The notes below the pieces were generated by a model. The model was given only the letters and a program-made list of their open reading frames with translations, searched no databases and was not told the origin of the DNA. From Dipteris shenzhenensis (taxonomy: Eukaryota > Polypodiophyta > Polypodiopsida > Gleicheniales), in assembly GCA_047967505.1 (NCBI GenBank), contig CM106539.1: a DNA stretch of 64,000 nt; one strand, 5' to 3'. A program made the translations under genes and the position numbers. Below are positions 51,628 through 62,090 of the stretch, piece by piece (position 1 is the stretch's first letter; every line of letters begins with the position of its first letter).

Positions 51628-52224
51628 TTTCGCTGTGTGGACCAAGCCTTGCTTCTTTAGTTCCGCCCTCGTCGATCCACAATAATGAAGCTACACAGCA
51701 GGGTGGACCGGAAGCCCCAGCCACCACCAACACCCCATCGAAAGTCCTAGCTCGAAGGGAAAAGAAAGCTAGCCCCACAATGGTAAACTAGTGCCATTGT
51801 CTGCTCAATCGATGCCACCATCCTTCGCTCAGAAAATCCATGAGCAGCAAGTACAAGATGCTATCCTCTATGCCCAACGTCACTTTAATCGCACAAGAGG
51901 ATGTCAAAGCAGCAAAGCAGGCCCCACCAGTCGCCCCAGGGATGCCTCGTCCAAGGCCATCCATTACTAGAAGAAAACCACACCGATAGCCCGTGCCCTC
52001 ACCTCATCCACCACCACACCCCACCAACAACTCGGTCAACACCAACCACTTGGGCGGCCAAGGTGAGGTCGCCTGCGTTCCAAAGTCGACGGTGCAAGCC
52101 TTGAAGGTGTCAAAGGCATCACGAGAAGAACCTGTCTCTCCCCAAGATACAACATCACAAGAACCTGTCGACAAACCGAACAAAGCAGGCTGGCCCTAAG
52201 GTACCTAGTACGCACTAGTACCAC
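51628..52224 (+). pseudogene. Proline-rich degenerate reading frames
   Basis: Short Pro/Ser/Thr/Lys-rich open pieces (51552-51791, 51901-52104, 51993-52199), probably one frame originally. No domain was recognised. Confidence 0.4.
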
Positions 52225-53195
52225 GAATTGTCCGACTCAACACAAGTGTCACCAAAAACAACTAGGGAGTCTTGTAGGAACCAACCCCTCCCCTATGAGG
52301 AGTTACACAAGAACCTCCCTCTAGGGATAAACACTCAAAATTAATGGTGAACGTACCCCCTCTGATGGTATCATCCTACTCAAGAAAGCAAGGGTCTGCA
52401 CCAAGGGTAGACTTTTGGAAACTCACTTCTCCCAAGAAGAGAAACCATGCCATAACAACTAAGCCGTTGCAACGCAAATGTGCCCCTAGCATCCGAGGTA
52501 AAAAACAAGCTAGACACTTACTCTACGTGGCTTCTTACATGCTATGTAGTAGTATGGCATCCGCCTGCACCGCATTCCTCATAATCATCGAGTCCAAGTC
52601 TAGGTGAGTCAATATGGTAGGCATCTCACCCACCGCAGCCCACTAGTCCCTGCCAAACACACCACATGCACACACACAGTCCAGCACTAGGAGATTAGAA
52701 TCAACCGTCCATTTTTGAATTTGCTCATCATCTTGCACGCTGACCTCATAATCACGCCTGCACCACACAAGTGTACTCTACTCACTCACTCGTTTCCCCC
52801 CCCTCTCTCTCTTTCATTCTTTCTTTTACTCCTTTACACAACCACAGTATCTTGCCGGTCATCGCCATAGAGGTATCTCACCGACCGTCGCGATCCCAAC
52901 ATCCCACCAACATCGCCATCGCCGAATGGCACCAATCGTCGCCAATGAAAGAACCCACCGATCATTGCCATTGACTTACCGACCGTCGCCATTTTGTATC
53001 ACGTCGGTCGCGGTCTTTGCCACATCGACTGTTGATATATATTTACCCTGCCGACCATCGCTGTACCCGTATCCCGCCAGTCATGGGGATGTAAAATCTA
53101 TATAAACAGGCCTATGCCATCAGGTCATTGCCATAGCAGTTGCCCCCAAACTCTTGCAAAATTTGCCCATAATTCTGACAATTTCATGCCCCCTC
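52225..53195. other. Non-coding region with ACCGACCGTCGCCAT-type repeats
   Basis: From about 52852 to 53085 a degenerate word, roughly CACCGACCGTCGCCAT, recurs about eight times at irregular spacing. Before it, sequence is AC-rich and CT-rich without genes. Confidence 0.55.
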
Positions 53196-54391
53196 CCACT
53201 ACCATCTGAATAGCTTGTTTATGTCCTCTCGCTCTTCCTCATCCATCGACTCCCTCATCACTAAACTGGCATCCCTCTTTCCGAACACGAGTTCTTCGAG
53301 TTCGAATCAGACTTGGGACTCCACCCGCGCCCTATCCCAGAGGCCAGTGGCCCCTCAGACTCCCAAAGCACTCCGTCTGCCATGATCCGCATGCCTTCTG
53401 AGATCCCCAAGGAGAAGAAGAGACATCCACCAGGCACGCCACTCAGGAGGGTATGACCACAGAAGGCATGCCTCCCTCGAGATCAAGAAAGTGCACCTCG
53501 ATGCCATCAGTAGGCGAGTACAAGGTCGTGAGCTCCCAAGCACACTCACCACTTGGAGAAGCATGGCTCCAAGAATTGGACGCTTGCGTTGTATACTAGC
53601 GCTTCGCATATGAGGGTCATGACTACACCCTCCACTACCATACAGTAGCAGCATATGCCGCATTGAAGGAGCCAACGGTAGTAGAGGAGGCACTCAAAAT
53701 TAGCGGCTTGAGTAGAGTGGTAGAACGCCTCCCATGTCACCTAGACATGAAGCTACTAGCAGAATTCCTCCAAGCGTACAACAACAACACCGACATTGGT
53801 GTCTTGCAACATGCAGTAGGCAATCCCCACCTTTATCAAATCAATCAAGATGTGGTACGGGCAGCCTTCAACCTGCCGGTTGTTGATGAAAAGTATTCCA
53901 AAAAAAAAAAGCTAGACGTCCTCAAAATGGTCTGTCACTATGACCACCACAAGAGCAAGGGACACCTCCAGTTCACAGCCATCGACAAGCTCAAGGTGGA
54001 AAGGCTAGCAAGAGCCTTGCAATGGCTCACACAAGTCAAGCACATGGATCATAATCAGACTGTCGTGTCAAATATCTTGCTGTGCATGGTGGAGCCCTAG
54101 GAGATGAATTGGGCTGACTAATTCTATAGCCAAATGAGGGACGACCTCGGCACCCATAGGGAAGTAATAAGCAACCCCATGTTGTATATGCCGGTTCTCT
54201 ACTACTTGCAGTGTCAGCATCCCCCAATTGGCTTTGGGCTAGTAGAGAAATCTGCCATCGGGCCAGTACAAACCAAGCCAGAAGAAATAGAGGTGAAGCC
54301 CAAGAGAGCAAGGACAACACCCAATATCACTCCAGCCGTTCATGTGCAACCGAACACAAGTCAGCTGCTCAGGCAATATGAGGACCGCTAG
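53196..54391 (+). pseudogene. Unrecognised broken ORF, probably retroelement-derived
   Basis: Coding-like sequence from MSSRSSSSIDSL (near 53219) across several frames to the 145-codon ORF 53663-54100 and the 85-codon ORF 54134-54391. The middle part is a helical, Leu-rich domain (VERLPCHLDMKLLAEFLQA, NQDVVRAAFNLPVVDEKY). It ends in a Lys/Pro-rich tail. No family was recognised. Its position, downstream of a Tat-like pol, would suit a gag-like or accessory ORF. Confidence 0.4.
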
Positions 54392-54676
54392 TTGCCACCA
54401 TAACTACAATTTGATGTTAGCACACTATATTGTGAGCACATTAGATTTATCAGGAAATGTTCTTCTTCACAACCACCTTAAAAAATTCAAACTAGCATGA
54501 TGTATCAAGTAAAAATATACTGGACATGTACTCTAGCTATAGACTAGCACACTCCCCTATAGAAGATCCATCTCAACCAATCCAAATGCCCCCCACCAGC
54601 ATTAGTCCATTTGATTTTGATCATCAATGTTCATATTCACACATTTGACACTAATTCAGTACCTTGGAAGTTGGTA

Positions 54677-54678
<2 letters not shown>

Positions 54679-54735
<57 letters not shown>

Positions 54736-55066
54736 TACATCCATGCATCCATGCATGTATGTATATACATACGGACATATGTGTGTACATACATATGTAC
54801 GTACATATGTATGTACATACACATATGTGTGTACTTACATATTTATGTACGTATGTAACATACATACATACATAAATACATATGTATATGTATATGTGCA
54901 TGTATATGTATATGTATATGTATATGAAAATGTATATATAATGTATATGCATATGCATATGTATATGTATATGTATCTTTGTATGTGTGTGTGTGTGCAC
55001 GTGCACATGTGTGACAATGGTGCATGTGTGTGTGTGTGCACACGTGCATGTGTGCATGTGTGTGTG
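54679..55066 (+). repeat. (AC)n and TATG/CATA-rich microsatellite block
   Basis: About 52 bp of pure AC (54680-54731), followed by about 330 bp of CATACATA/TATGTATA and GTGTGCATG words. The apparent ORFs on both strands are artefacts of the repeat. Confidence 0.97.
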
Positions 55067-55289
55067 TTTTTGTTATTGATACCTTTTGGTCAAAGTGGCA
55101 ATGTTGCTGGCCAAATCAGTTTGTCTTTGAAGCTTGAAAACACCCAAATCTAAGTTGCAATACCTTGGTCATTTGGACTTTATTTTGAGTGCTATTTCCA
55201 GCTAGATTTCAATAACATTAAAAGAAAAAATTTGACATGTTTTTCATACTATTTTAACCATTTTTAAAGGCCGTGATGAGCATCAATGT
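55067..55289. other. Short intergenic stretch
   Basis: AT-rich sequence between the microsatellite and the copia-3 LTR. Nothing was recognised. Confidence 0.4.
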
Positions 55290-55537
55290 AAGTGCCATCT
55301 ATCATGAAAAAATATGAAGAGGGGAGAGGAGAAGAGTGAATATGAGGAGAGACGGCACAGCTAGAGAGCACACCACAAATGACTAACTGTGTATTAGATT
55401 TAGTTGAAATTGTAGAATATATACAAACCCTTTTAGGGTTAGGGTTAAGGCATCTAACCCTTTCCTTATAGCACTCTATTTGGTTAGTGTGCTATGCACA
55501 TATGATCACATGATGTTAAGCATGGTTTCTCAACACC
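55290..55537 (-). repeat. Copia-3 3' LTR, minus strand
   Basis: On the minus strand a purine tract (CTTGAGGGAAGG, near 55538-55549) is followed by TGTTGAGAAACC, an LTR start. The LTR runs left for roughly 250 bp; the far end is approximate. Confidence 0.65.
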
Positions 55538-56255
55538 TTCCCTCAAGATCAACATCATGAACTAGGCCTTCCCTCACGATGATGATTCTGGGGAATCAAA
55601 GAAGGACCGAACATTACATTCCATCATACCCCTTTAATGGGAATGCCCTTCCTCTATGTCAAACCAAGGTCTTGTCGGTGCTTCTCGAAAAGCTCTTTGC
55701 CAAGTGGTTTGGTAAAGATGTCTGAAACATTTTCTTTGCTATCACAATGTGCAGTGTGATGTCACCAAGTAAGACTCTTTCTTTGATGAAGTGCTCTATG
55801 ACATCAATGTGCTTTGTCCTGGAGTGATATATTGGATTCTTGGCAAATGCTTGAGCCAATTGATTATTGCAATATATTGTTGTTGGCTTTGATTCATCAA
55901 AGTAAACTATTTTTAACAATAGTCTTCTGACCCATATAGCCTCACATGCACTTGTAGTGAGTGCCCTATATTTTGCTTTTGTTGAAGACAAAGAAACAAC
56001 TGGATGTTTGTTTGACAACCATGATATAGCACCTTGACTAAGGAAAAATGCATATCCCTGTGTCGATCTCCTGGTCTCATTATCTCTGGCATAGTCATTG
56101 TCACAGTATCAATGCAACCTTGGATGACTTCCTTTGTATTCTATTCCAAGATGTCTTGTACCTCTAATGTATCTCAAGACGCTTTTGGCTACATTCCAGT
56201 GAGAATGTTTTGGACTTGACATAAATTGTGCTAGTGAGCTTACTGCATAACAGAG
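55538..56255 (-). pseudogene. Copia-3 RT/RNase H C-terminal remnant
   Basis: The minus strand encodes AQFMSSPKHSHWNVAKSVLR, then SWLSNKHPVVSLSSTKAKY, ACEAIWVRRLL, YCNNQLAQAFAKNP and RTKHIDVIEHFI, the end of copia RT and RNase H. The ORF 55659-56018 is open. A TGA near 56110 interrupts the upstream part. Similarity ends at about 56255, so the element is 5'-truncated. Confidence 0.88.
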
Positions 56256-57024
56256 GGGTAGTCAATAGAGCGAGCGAGAAAAAGCGAGCGGGCCCAATGA
56301 AGCGAGCGAGTTTTTTTACAATTCCTCCGATGAGAACAAATTTGAAACCGAACTTACTATAGCAAGATGTTGTCATAATAAGCATACCAATACTCAGACT
56401 TACAATCCACCCTATCTTTCACTTGAAGAACATAAACTAATTACCAAACTCATAACATAGATGACTATTGAAATACCACTTCACCCGCAAAATGCACTAG
56501 ACCAAAACTTTCCAAATGTATCCATGGTTCACCACAACAATTATCAGTCTATGAACAAAATGGTGTTTTAAACCATGTTCTAATCCCCCTGACATTCATC
56601 ATCAAGAAAGTAGTTGCGCGCATGTGGTTTATCTAATTGCCACTCATCATATCTCTTGTCGGCTGTCATGAATCTTGCCATTTTTTCTGCATAGCATGGC
56701 AACAAACTACAACAAAACATACATTTCAAAGGAAAGTAAGTCAAAGTGGAACAATGAAAATAATTTCCAACAAGAAGAAAGTCTTCCCATCCTTATGTGT
56801 TATACAAAAGACAATTCGCTACCAACAAAAAGCAAAAAAAATCAATTGCTAGATCAAGGCCTTACAAACACTATCCAAAGCATCAAAATTTGTACTTTCT
56901 TGATTCAAAGGCACCCGTAAATGTTCACTATCTACCATATTATAAAGATGCTAAATAACACTTTCAAAGTCCTTAATTTTAGCATTCAAAATATATAACA
57001 AAAAAACTCAGGGCCAGTAGCATA
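56256..57024. other. Unassigned region
   Basis: Starts with AGCGAGCG repeats (56262-56310). Otherwise AT-rich, with short ORFs of no recognised family. It may include the 3' UTR of the adjacent minus-strand gene. Confidence 0.4.
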
Positions 57025-57483
57025 CTACTCATCAAAGGGGTTTGTGACAGGTTCCACTCTCTCTTCTTCCCCCTCTCCATCATGCTCTGACCTGATCCGT
57101 TTTCCAGAATGATCTGCCACAAGTGGCTCAACAATGCTAGCCATAATACTGTTGTTTGAATCAAATGAAAAACAAGGCCTGCCAATGGCCTGACAAGCAC
57201 GCATAAGAGGGGCTGTACCACAACCCATCTCTAGAACCAGCCCTCCAGGAACACAGAGAAGAGACATAATGCAACCTACAAAAAAACTACTCCTCTCTAG
57301 TCCACCTCGTGCTAGCTGAGAAGACATCGGCACGATTGTCCTTGCAGAGGGAGGTATGTAATGAGTCCAGACATCTTCACGTGGATCAATCAAAAGCTGT
57401 TGGAAAAGTGGAAAGCTCTCCTCCCAAAAAACTATTGGATTCTTCTTTGCTCTACGTATTAGAGCTAATACTGAAGATTGCAT
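57025..57483 (-). CDS. Last exon: SAM-binding half of the methyltransferase-like gene
   Basis: A 152-codon exon begins right after a TTTCCAG acceptor and ends at TAG 57025-57027. Features in order: a basic helix, the PSARTIVPMSSQLARGG segment, which lies where motif X would be, motif I (LEMGCGTAP), a post-I strand with a short Asp-Ser-Asn, and an acidic tail (EGEEERVEP). It forms one exon in phase 0 with the preceding exon. Confidence 0.6.
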   Translation of the reverse strand: MQSSVLALIRRAKKNPIVFWEESFPLFQQLLIDPREDVWTHYIPPSARTIVPMSSQLARGGLERSSFFVGCIMSLLCVPGGLVLEMGCGTAPLMRACQAIGRPCFSFDSNNSIMASIVEPLVADHSGKRIRSEHDGEGEEERVEPVTNPFDE

Positions 57484-59585
57484 CTGGAAACCACATGGAG
57501 AAAAACATGTATAGTATATTGACTTCAACTAGCAAGCATTATAGCATGAAAGATGGCAAAGATAGCATGCATAGGACTTATCCTTCCAAACATAGCATGC
57601 ATAGGACCAACGAGGAGACATTTGTCAAAGACACTTTTATCATGGAATGCAAACATAGAATGCATGGAATGGTAGCTTACCTTAACACTTTTATCATGTT
57701 CTCTACAAAATCCATATGGAAACTTGTCATGAATGATCACACGTCTGACAACCTCCAAGCCCTAGACATATGCAAACCGTTCCATCCAACCAATACATTG
57801 TCCTACAAGCAATTAATTTTATTTAAAACTAGTAGAATGGAAACAAAAAATGTGAAATGTCAATTGTGGTATTGTGCCTTACCTGCCAAAGGACATATGC
57901 ATGCCAACCAACCACTATCAGACAAAGAAGCTGATGCAACTGCAAGCCCATGCCGCACATGGTCCTCGAGCAAGACATTCCAAGTAGGAGTGGATCCTCT
58001 CTCATCAAGTGGATAGCCAGATGGAAAATCGAGCAATATAAAATCTGAAGCCCACTTCACCTTCTTACCCATCCTCTTGTAGTCCTGATCTCGACTAGCC
58101 ACTGTAATAAAAAACTCATGCAAAATAGCATACTTATCATTTCTTTTAGAGTCAGCAAAGTCTTTGCCCATTGCAATGTAATCTCCAACTGTACAAGCAA
58201 ACAAAGGTGTGATGCCACGGGCCAAGGAAATGTCAGGTGAATGTGATCGATGGAACACGTATTGCTTCACAAGTCCCGAGATTGATTCTCCATCTATATG
58301 CAAAAGCAAATTAATTACAAGTAAAACTAGTGTTAAAGGAACAACTACATATGCAGAACACAACAACACCCTTACCTGCACTCTCTATGTGATCCATTTC
58401 ATGCCGCATAGGACTAGATGGTCCCTCATCTAGAAAGAGAACAATCATAAACTTATTAATGCAATGTCAAAACAAATTGAAGACAACATCAACAAACAAT
58501 CATATTGTATCTTCCTTACCTTTTTCTGTAGGATGTTCTTGTTTCTCTTTCTCTTTCTTATCTCTCCTTGAGCTTCCCTCCACTTTGTCCTTACTTGCTT
58601 CATTGGCTTTTTGTGAAGCATAAGTATTGTACAAGTCTCTTTCTCGCACCAGTACTTGTCCTTTAGGAAAATCTATCCACCAGGGACAATGTGCTAATTC
58701 CCATTGAGAGAGACGGTGCATGCCAGGTGGATACATGCATGTAGCATGACCAATCTCCACCCAACTCTTGCACAAATTTGGAATGTCAGAGATCCTTTTC
58801 TCTATTGCCAAGTGGGAGAGATATCTATCAACCAAGAAACACAAAAAAATTGGATGTCCCAAACCATCAAAAGGTCAAAAAATCAAGTGGAACAACCATC
58901 AATGATTGTGTAAGTACATGAATCAATAGCACAAAAATAGACAAATGAAAAATGAACCTTCGAATGAATTGACAACATACCTATAAACCACCCTATGGGC
59001 AGCCATGTCCAACTCAGATAGTCCATCTCCTTTTTTTCCACCCTTGCTCTCCATCTTTGTTTCCTTTGATCTTAGCACCACAAACATATGTTTTCTCCCC
59101 TCCAGTTTTATATCCTCCATGTATTGCTGCAATGTGTAATCATTAGGGGTATCCAAAGGCATGCCCATTGTTGTGATTACCCTCAAATCTTCAAGCACTT
59201 TCAATGACTGTCTCTCCACCTTCTCCAAAAATATCTCTCTACTAATCCACCTAAACAGTAAAAGTTGACGCAATTTTATAATAAAAAAATAAGAGTCATG
59301 TTATTGGCAAGAAACAAACAAACACCATGAAAGATGATTTGTATTGGTAGAAGAAACACACCCTCTGTACTCAAGGTCGCCCACAGGCATGAAGTACATG
59401 TCTCGCATAGGTTTAGTGGCTTCTAACAAAGAAAGGAAAATATTTTTTTTTTGTAATCTCAAATCAGACTTTGCAATGAGTTGGAGCTTCTCCAATGTCA
59501 CACAAGAGTCCGCACCATCAAAGCGCAAGGCAAACAACTTTTCCAACCAAGCCTCTCCAAGACCAGGATCTATACAATTCAACAC
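57025..59585 (-). pseudogene. Spliced gene fragment encoding an amino-DNA-methyltransferase-like protein
   Basis: Seven exons can be chained with GT-AG borders and fully consistent phases: 59585-59362, 59250-58981, 58824-58520, 58429-58376, 58293-57883, 57802-57681 and 57483-57025, giving 614 codons plus the stop. FILLDFPSGYP (about residues 368-378) sits where beta-class DNA methyltransferases have motif IV (DPPY/SPPY). VLEMGCGTAP (about 545-554), followed by GRPCFSFDSN, matches the SAM-binding motif I that comes after motif IV in that class. The N-terminal 280 residues have no recognised domain; 58550-58640 encodes a Lys/Glu-rich linker. An in-frame TAG at 57762-57764 lies in exon 6. There is no start codon at the first exon, so the 5' part is missing or lies further right. 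Exact substrate and activity are unknown; the Pro-Tyr of motif IV is not conserved. Confidence 0.62.
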
Positions 59586-61670
59586 CTATCCAAAAGCGCA
59601 GGAAGAAGCGTAGTATGCCCGATCATAGGAGAACCACGAACAACAGATCCGATCCCTACAAGATCTCTTGGCACAAGAGAGGGAACTTACGGCTTGCCTC
59701 CAAGCAGATAATGAATGCCAGCACGCCATGGGCCAATCAGAGGAGTCAGGAGTGAAAGACTGCGAGCAACAAGAGTTTTGGATGTATAGGGAGGTCTCTG
59801 CATAGTTGGCCACATACACACTTGCACCACACACCATCCCCCAGACCCTCCAAATGTACTTTGATGCACTCCGTGCACAAAACCTCATCTTCCACTTAGA
59901 CCTCACTACTCCACTTCCTCCTAACACCCTCCAAACTATCCTTCACCATGACCCTAACCACTACCACCCCATCTTAGTCATGTCATACTTCTCTTGAGAT
60001 CTCCAACCTACTTTGCTATCTCTTCTCCGCCCCTCCGATCTACAAACATTATCCACCCATCCCATCCTCAAATTTCAAACCTGGTGTTGCATCATCATTG
60101 AGTCCCTTAGTTATCCAAACAAATGATGAAGTGATGCAAATAGCAAAGCCTGAGGAACTCATGCAGTGGGTCTGCACACCCAAAAGTCTGCATGTAGACA
60201 TCAATTGGATGCAGACCTACGGCCGAGCCTCTACCATCCAATCCCAAGGGCAACTTGTGGCCTACCAGTCCACTACCTACCACCCCCTCAGCATAATAAT
60301 CCTCTTAAATAGGGTGCTACAAGCTCTCCAAGACTCACTCGAGTCCTTGGTGCAATTTTGAAACAATTCATGTAGCCTACCTTAATGAAGTCACCAACAA
60401 GCAAGAGGGAAACGAAGCAATCACCCTCTTTAATACTACTGCTCCCCCTGTCGAAATTCCACTACCACCTCCTCTAGCTCCCACCCAACCCACCCAACAA
60501 GCTGCCCACCCTCCCCTCCCTTGGACAACACTGCCCGAGTACTCGTCTAATGCCTCTAACGCCACCATCACACAGCACGAGACCTCCCCATCCATCTCCT
60601 CTAACGCTCCAGTCGACCTTCTTGATGTAGCCTTCAACACACTGCTCAAAGTAGCCAATTTTGTACAAGAAGCCGATGCATCAATGCCAACAGGCACAAT
60701 AGAGCCGGAGCCCATGCCACTTGCAGATGATGATGCTTCGCCATCCCCGCCAACTTCCCCCCCTAAAGATGTCCAATGGCACCCAGACTTATAGTCCTTT
60801 TAGGAACTGCTAGATAGCATGATAATGCATCATTGGAAGCACCAGCTCAAGGGCTCTCACCTCCATCTATACAAAATTCTTGAGGTGCACCCCCTCACAT
60901 AGTTCATCACGTAGTCCTTTGACCACTGGCAATGAGTGCATCCAGAGTGCACGAGAGGAGGATATAGCCTCGCCCCTGATGCTCCAGTCCCCATGACAGA
61001 TGAAGATGCTAGTCTATAGCCACGATGGTGACTCCCCTTTTTGAAGTTGGAGAAGTTTTGGCGCTACTACCACAGTGCACCTATTGATTGTCAAGTCCAC
61101 TCACTCTATATGCCCATGGAATGACGATGGACTTGGGCCACATTCAGAGACCTCCAGCAGAAGGACCCAAATGTGTTGTGCAACTTTCCAAAGTACAACT
61201 TTCCCAAAGAGAGGACTCAGGAGGGATTTTGCTTTCGCCTCTAGCCATTCAACGACATGTATAGCTTAGTTCCAGATCCTATCGTCATCGCAGTGGTACA
61301 TTTCAACCGTCGCTCCTCGTACTCCTCTGAGATCTCCCCACCCACAGTCACCCCATTGACGACCGCCTCCACTATTCGAACAACTAGATTGTCTTCAATC
61401 TCGACATCGGTCTGACACAATTCCAGGATCTCTGCCTCTACCTCTGCATTTACAATCTCCACGGACATCACATTCGCACATATGAGGATATGCACGCCAC
61501 CCATTTTTGGAAGTACGGCTCATATATTGCTCACCTCACTCCACGACAGCTGGACCGCTACGCAGTCCTATAGACAGTCCTCACAACCAACCTCCTCCAG
61601 TGCGGCTGATCAGCAACAGGAAAGGGGGCATGTTAACATCCACAAAGTACAATCGTTTAATGCAGGGTAA
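59586..61670 (+). pseudogene. Degenerate plus-strand coding debris, gag-like composition
   Basis: One frame reads through about 2 kb with many TAG/TGA stops. It starts with a Gln/Glu-rich coil (HEQQIRSLQDLLAQERELTA), then a Pro/Thr-rich domain, then SADQQQERG near the end. The pattern suits an old retroelement gag or accessory protein. No conserved motif was recognised. It begins right at the edge of the first visible exon of the methyltransferase-like gene. Confidence 0.4.
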
Positions 61671-61683
61671 TCAATGAGTAGAG

Positions 61684-62090
61684 GTGATCATGCCGCATGA
61701 TCTACTTCAACAGACAAGCTCAGGGAGTTTGATCCCCAAATACCCAAAGTCCAAGGATTCCAGGCACAGGTTGTATGTTCTAGCTAGGACCAAGACCAAA
61801 GATTGCAGGCAACGTGCACATTTCAAGTCCATGTCCACGAAAATAACTACGCTAACAAAAATAGCCATGAAAGGAGTACAACTCAAACTCAAGGACTTTG
61901 ATCCCCAAATATCCCAAGGGGAAAGATTGCAGGCAACGTGCAAGGTTACCATCGAGTGTCTCGTGGAAGTTAAGCCTTGCCACTTGAGGTTTTGATCTGC
62001 ATTCACTGGGTTCAAGCCCTAAGTGGTTTAAGGCGTGAGGGCACTCAGGGAGTTTGAGCCCCAAATCACCTAAGCCTAGGAGGCGCAAGG
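61684..62090. repeat. Degenerate repeats of a GATCCCCAAATxCC word
   Basis: TTTGATCCCCAAATA or TTTGAGCCCCAAATC recurs near 61728, 61898 and 62049. Two copies are followed by an ATTGCAGGCAACGTGCA segment. It is probably an old, partly duplicated non-coding repeat. Confidence 0.6.

Larger units (their letters stand above)
46924..52200 (+). mobile_element. Tat-like Ty3/gypsy element with extra 3' ORFs
   Basis: Protease, RT, RNase H and integrase occur in gypsy order, but they differ clearly from gypsy-1 to -3. No chromodomain follows the integrase, and coding sequence continues past it, which is a trait of the Tat/Athila side of plant gypsy elements. LTRs were not identified, so the ends are approximate. 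Clade placement is by motif style only. Confidence 0.7.

Noticed and set aside
54611-55153. Long His/Thr/Tyr-rich ORFs on both strands
   Set aside because: They translate the AC and TATG/CATA microsatellite in all frames and have no non-repeat coding signal.
57309-58016. A 235-codon plus-strand ORF opposite the methyltransferase-like gene
   Set aside because: It overlaps the well-phased minus-strand exons and introns and shows no domain; most likely a shadow ORF.
61729-62090. tRNA or small RNA genes in the repeated GATCCCCAAAT region
   Set aside because: No cloverleaf, A-box/B-box pair or terminator-like T run was seen.
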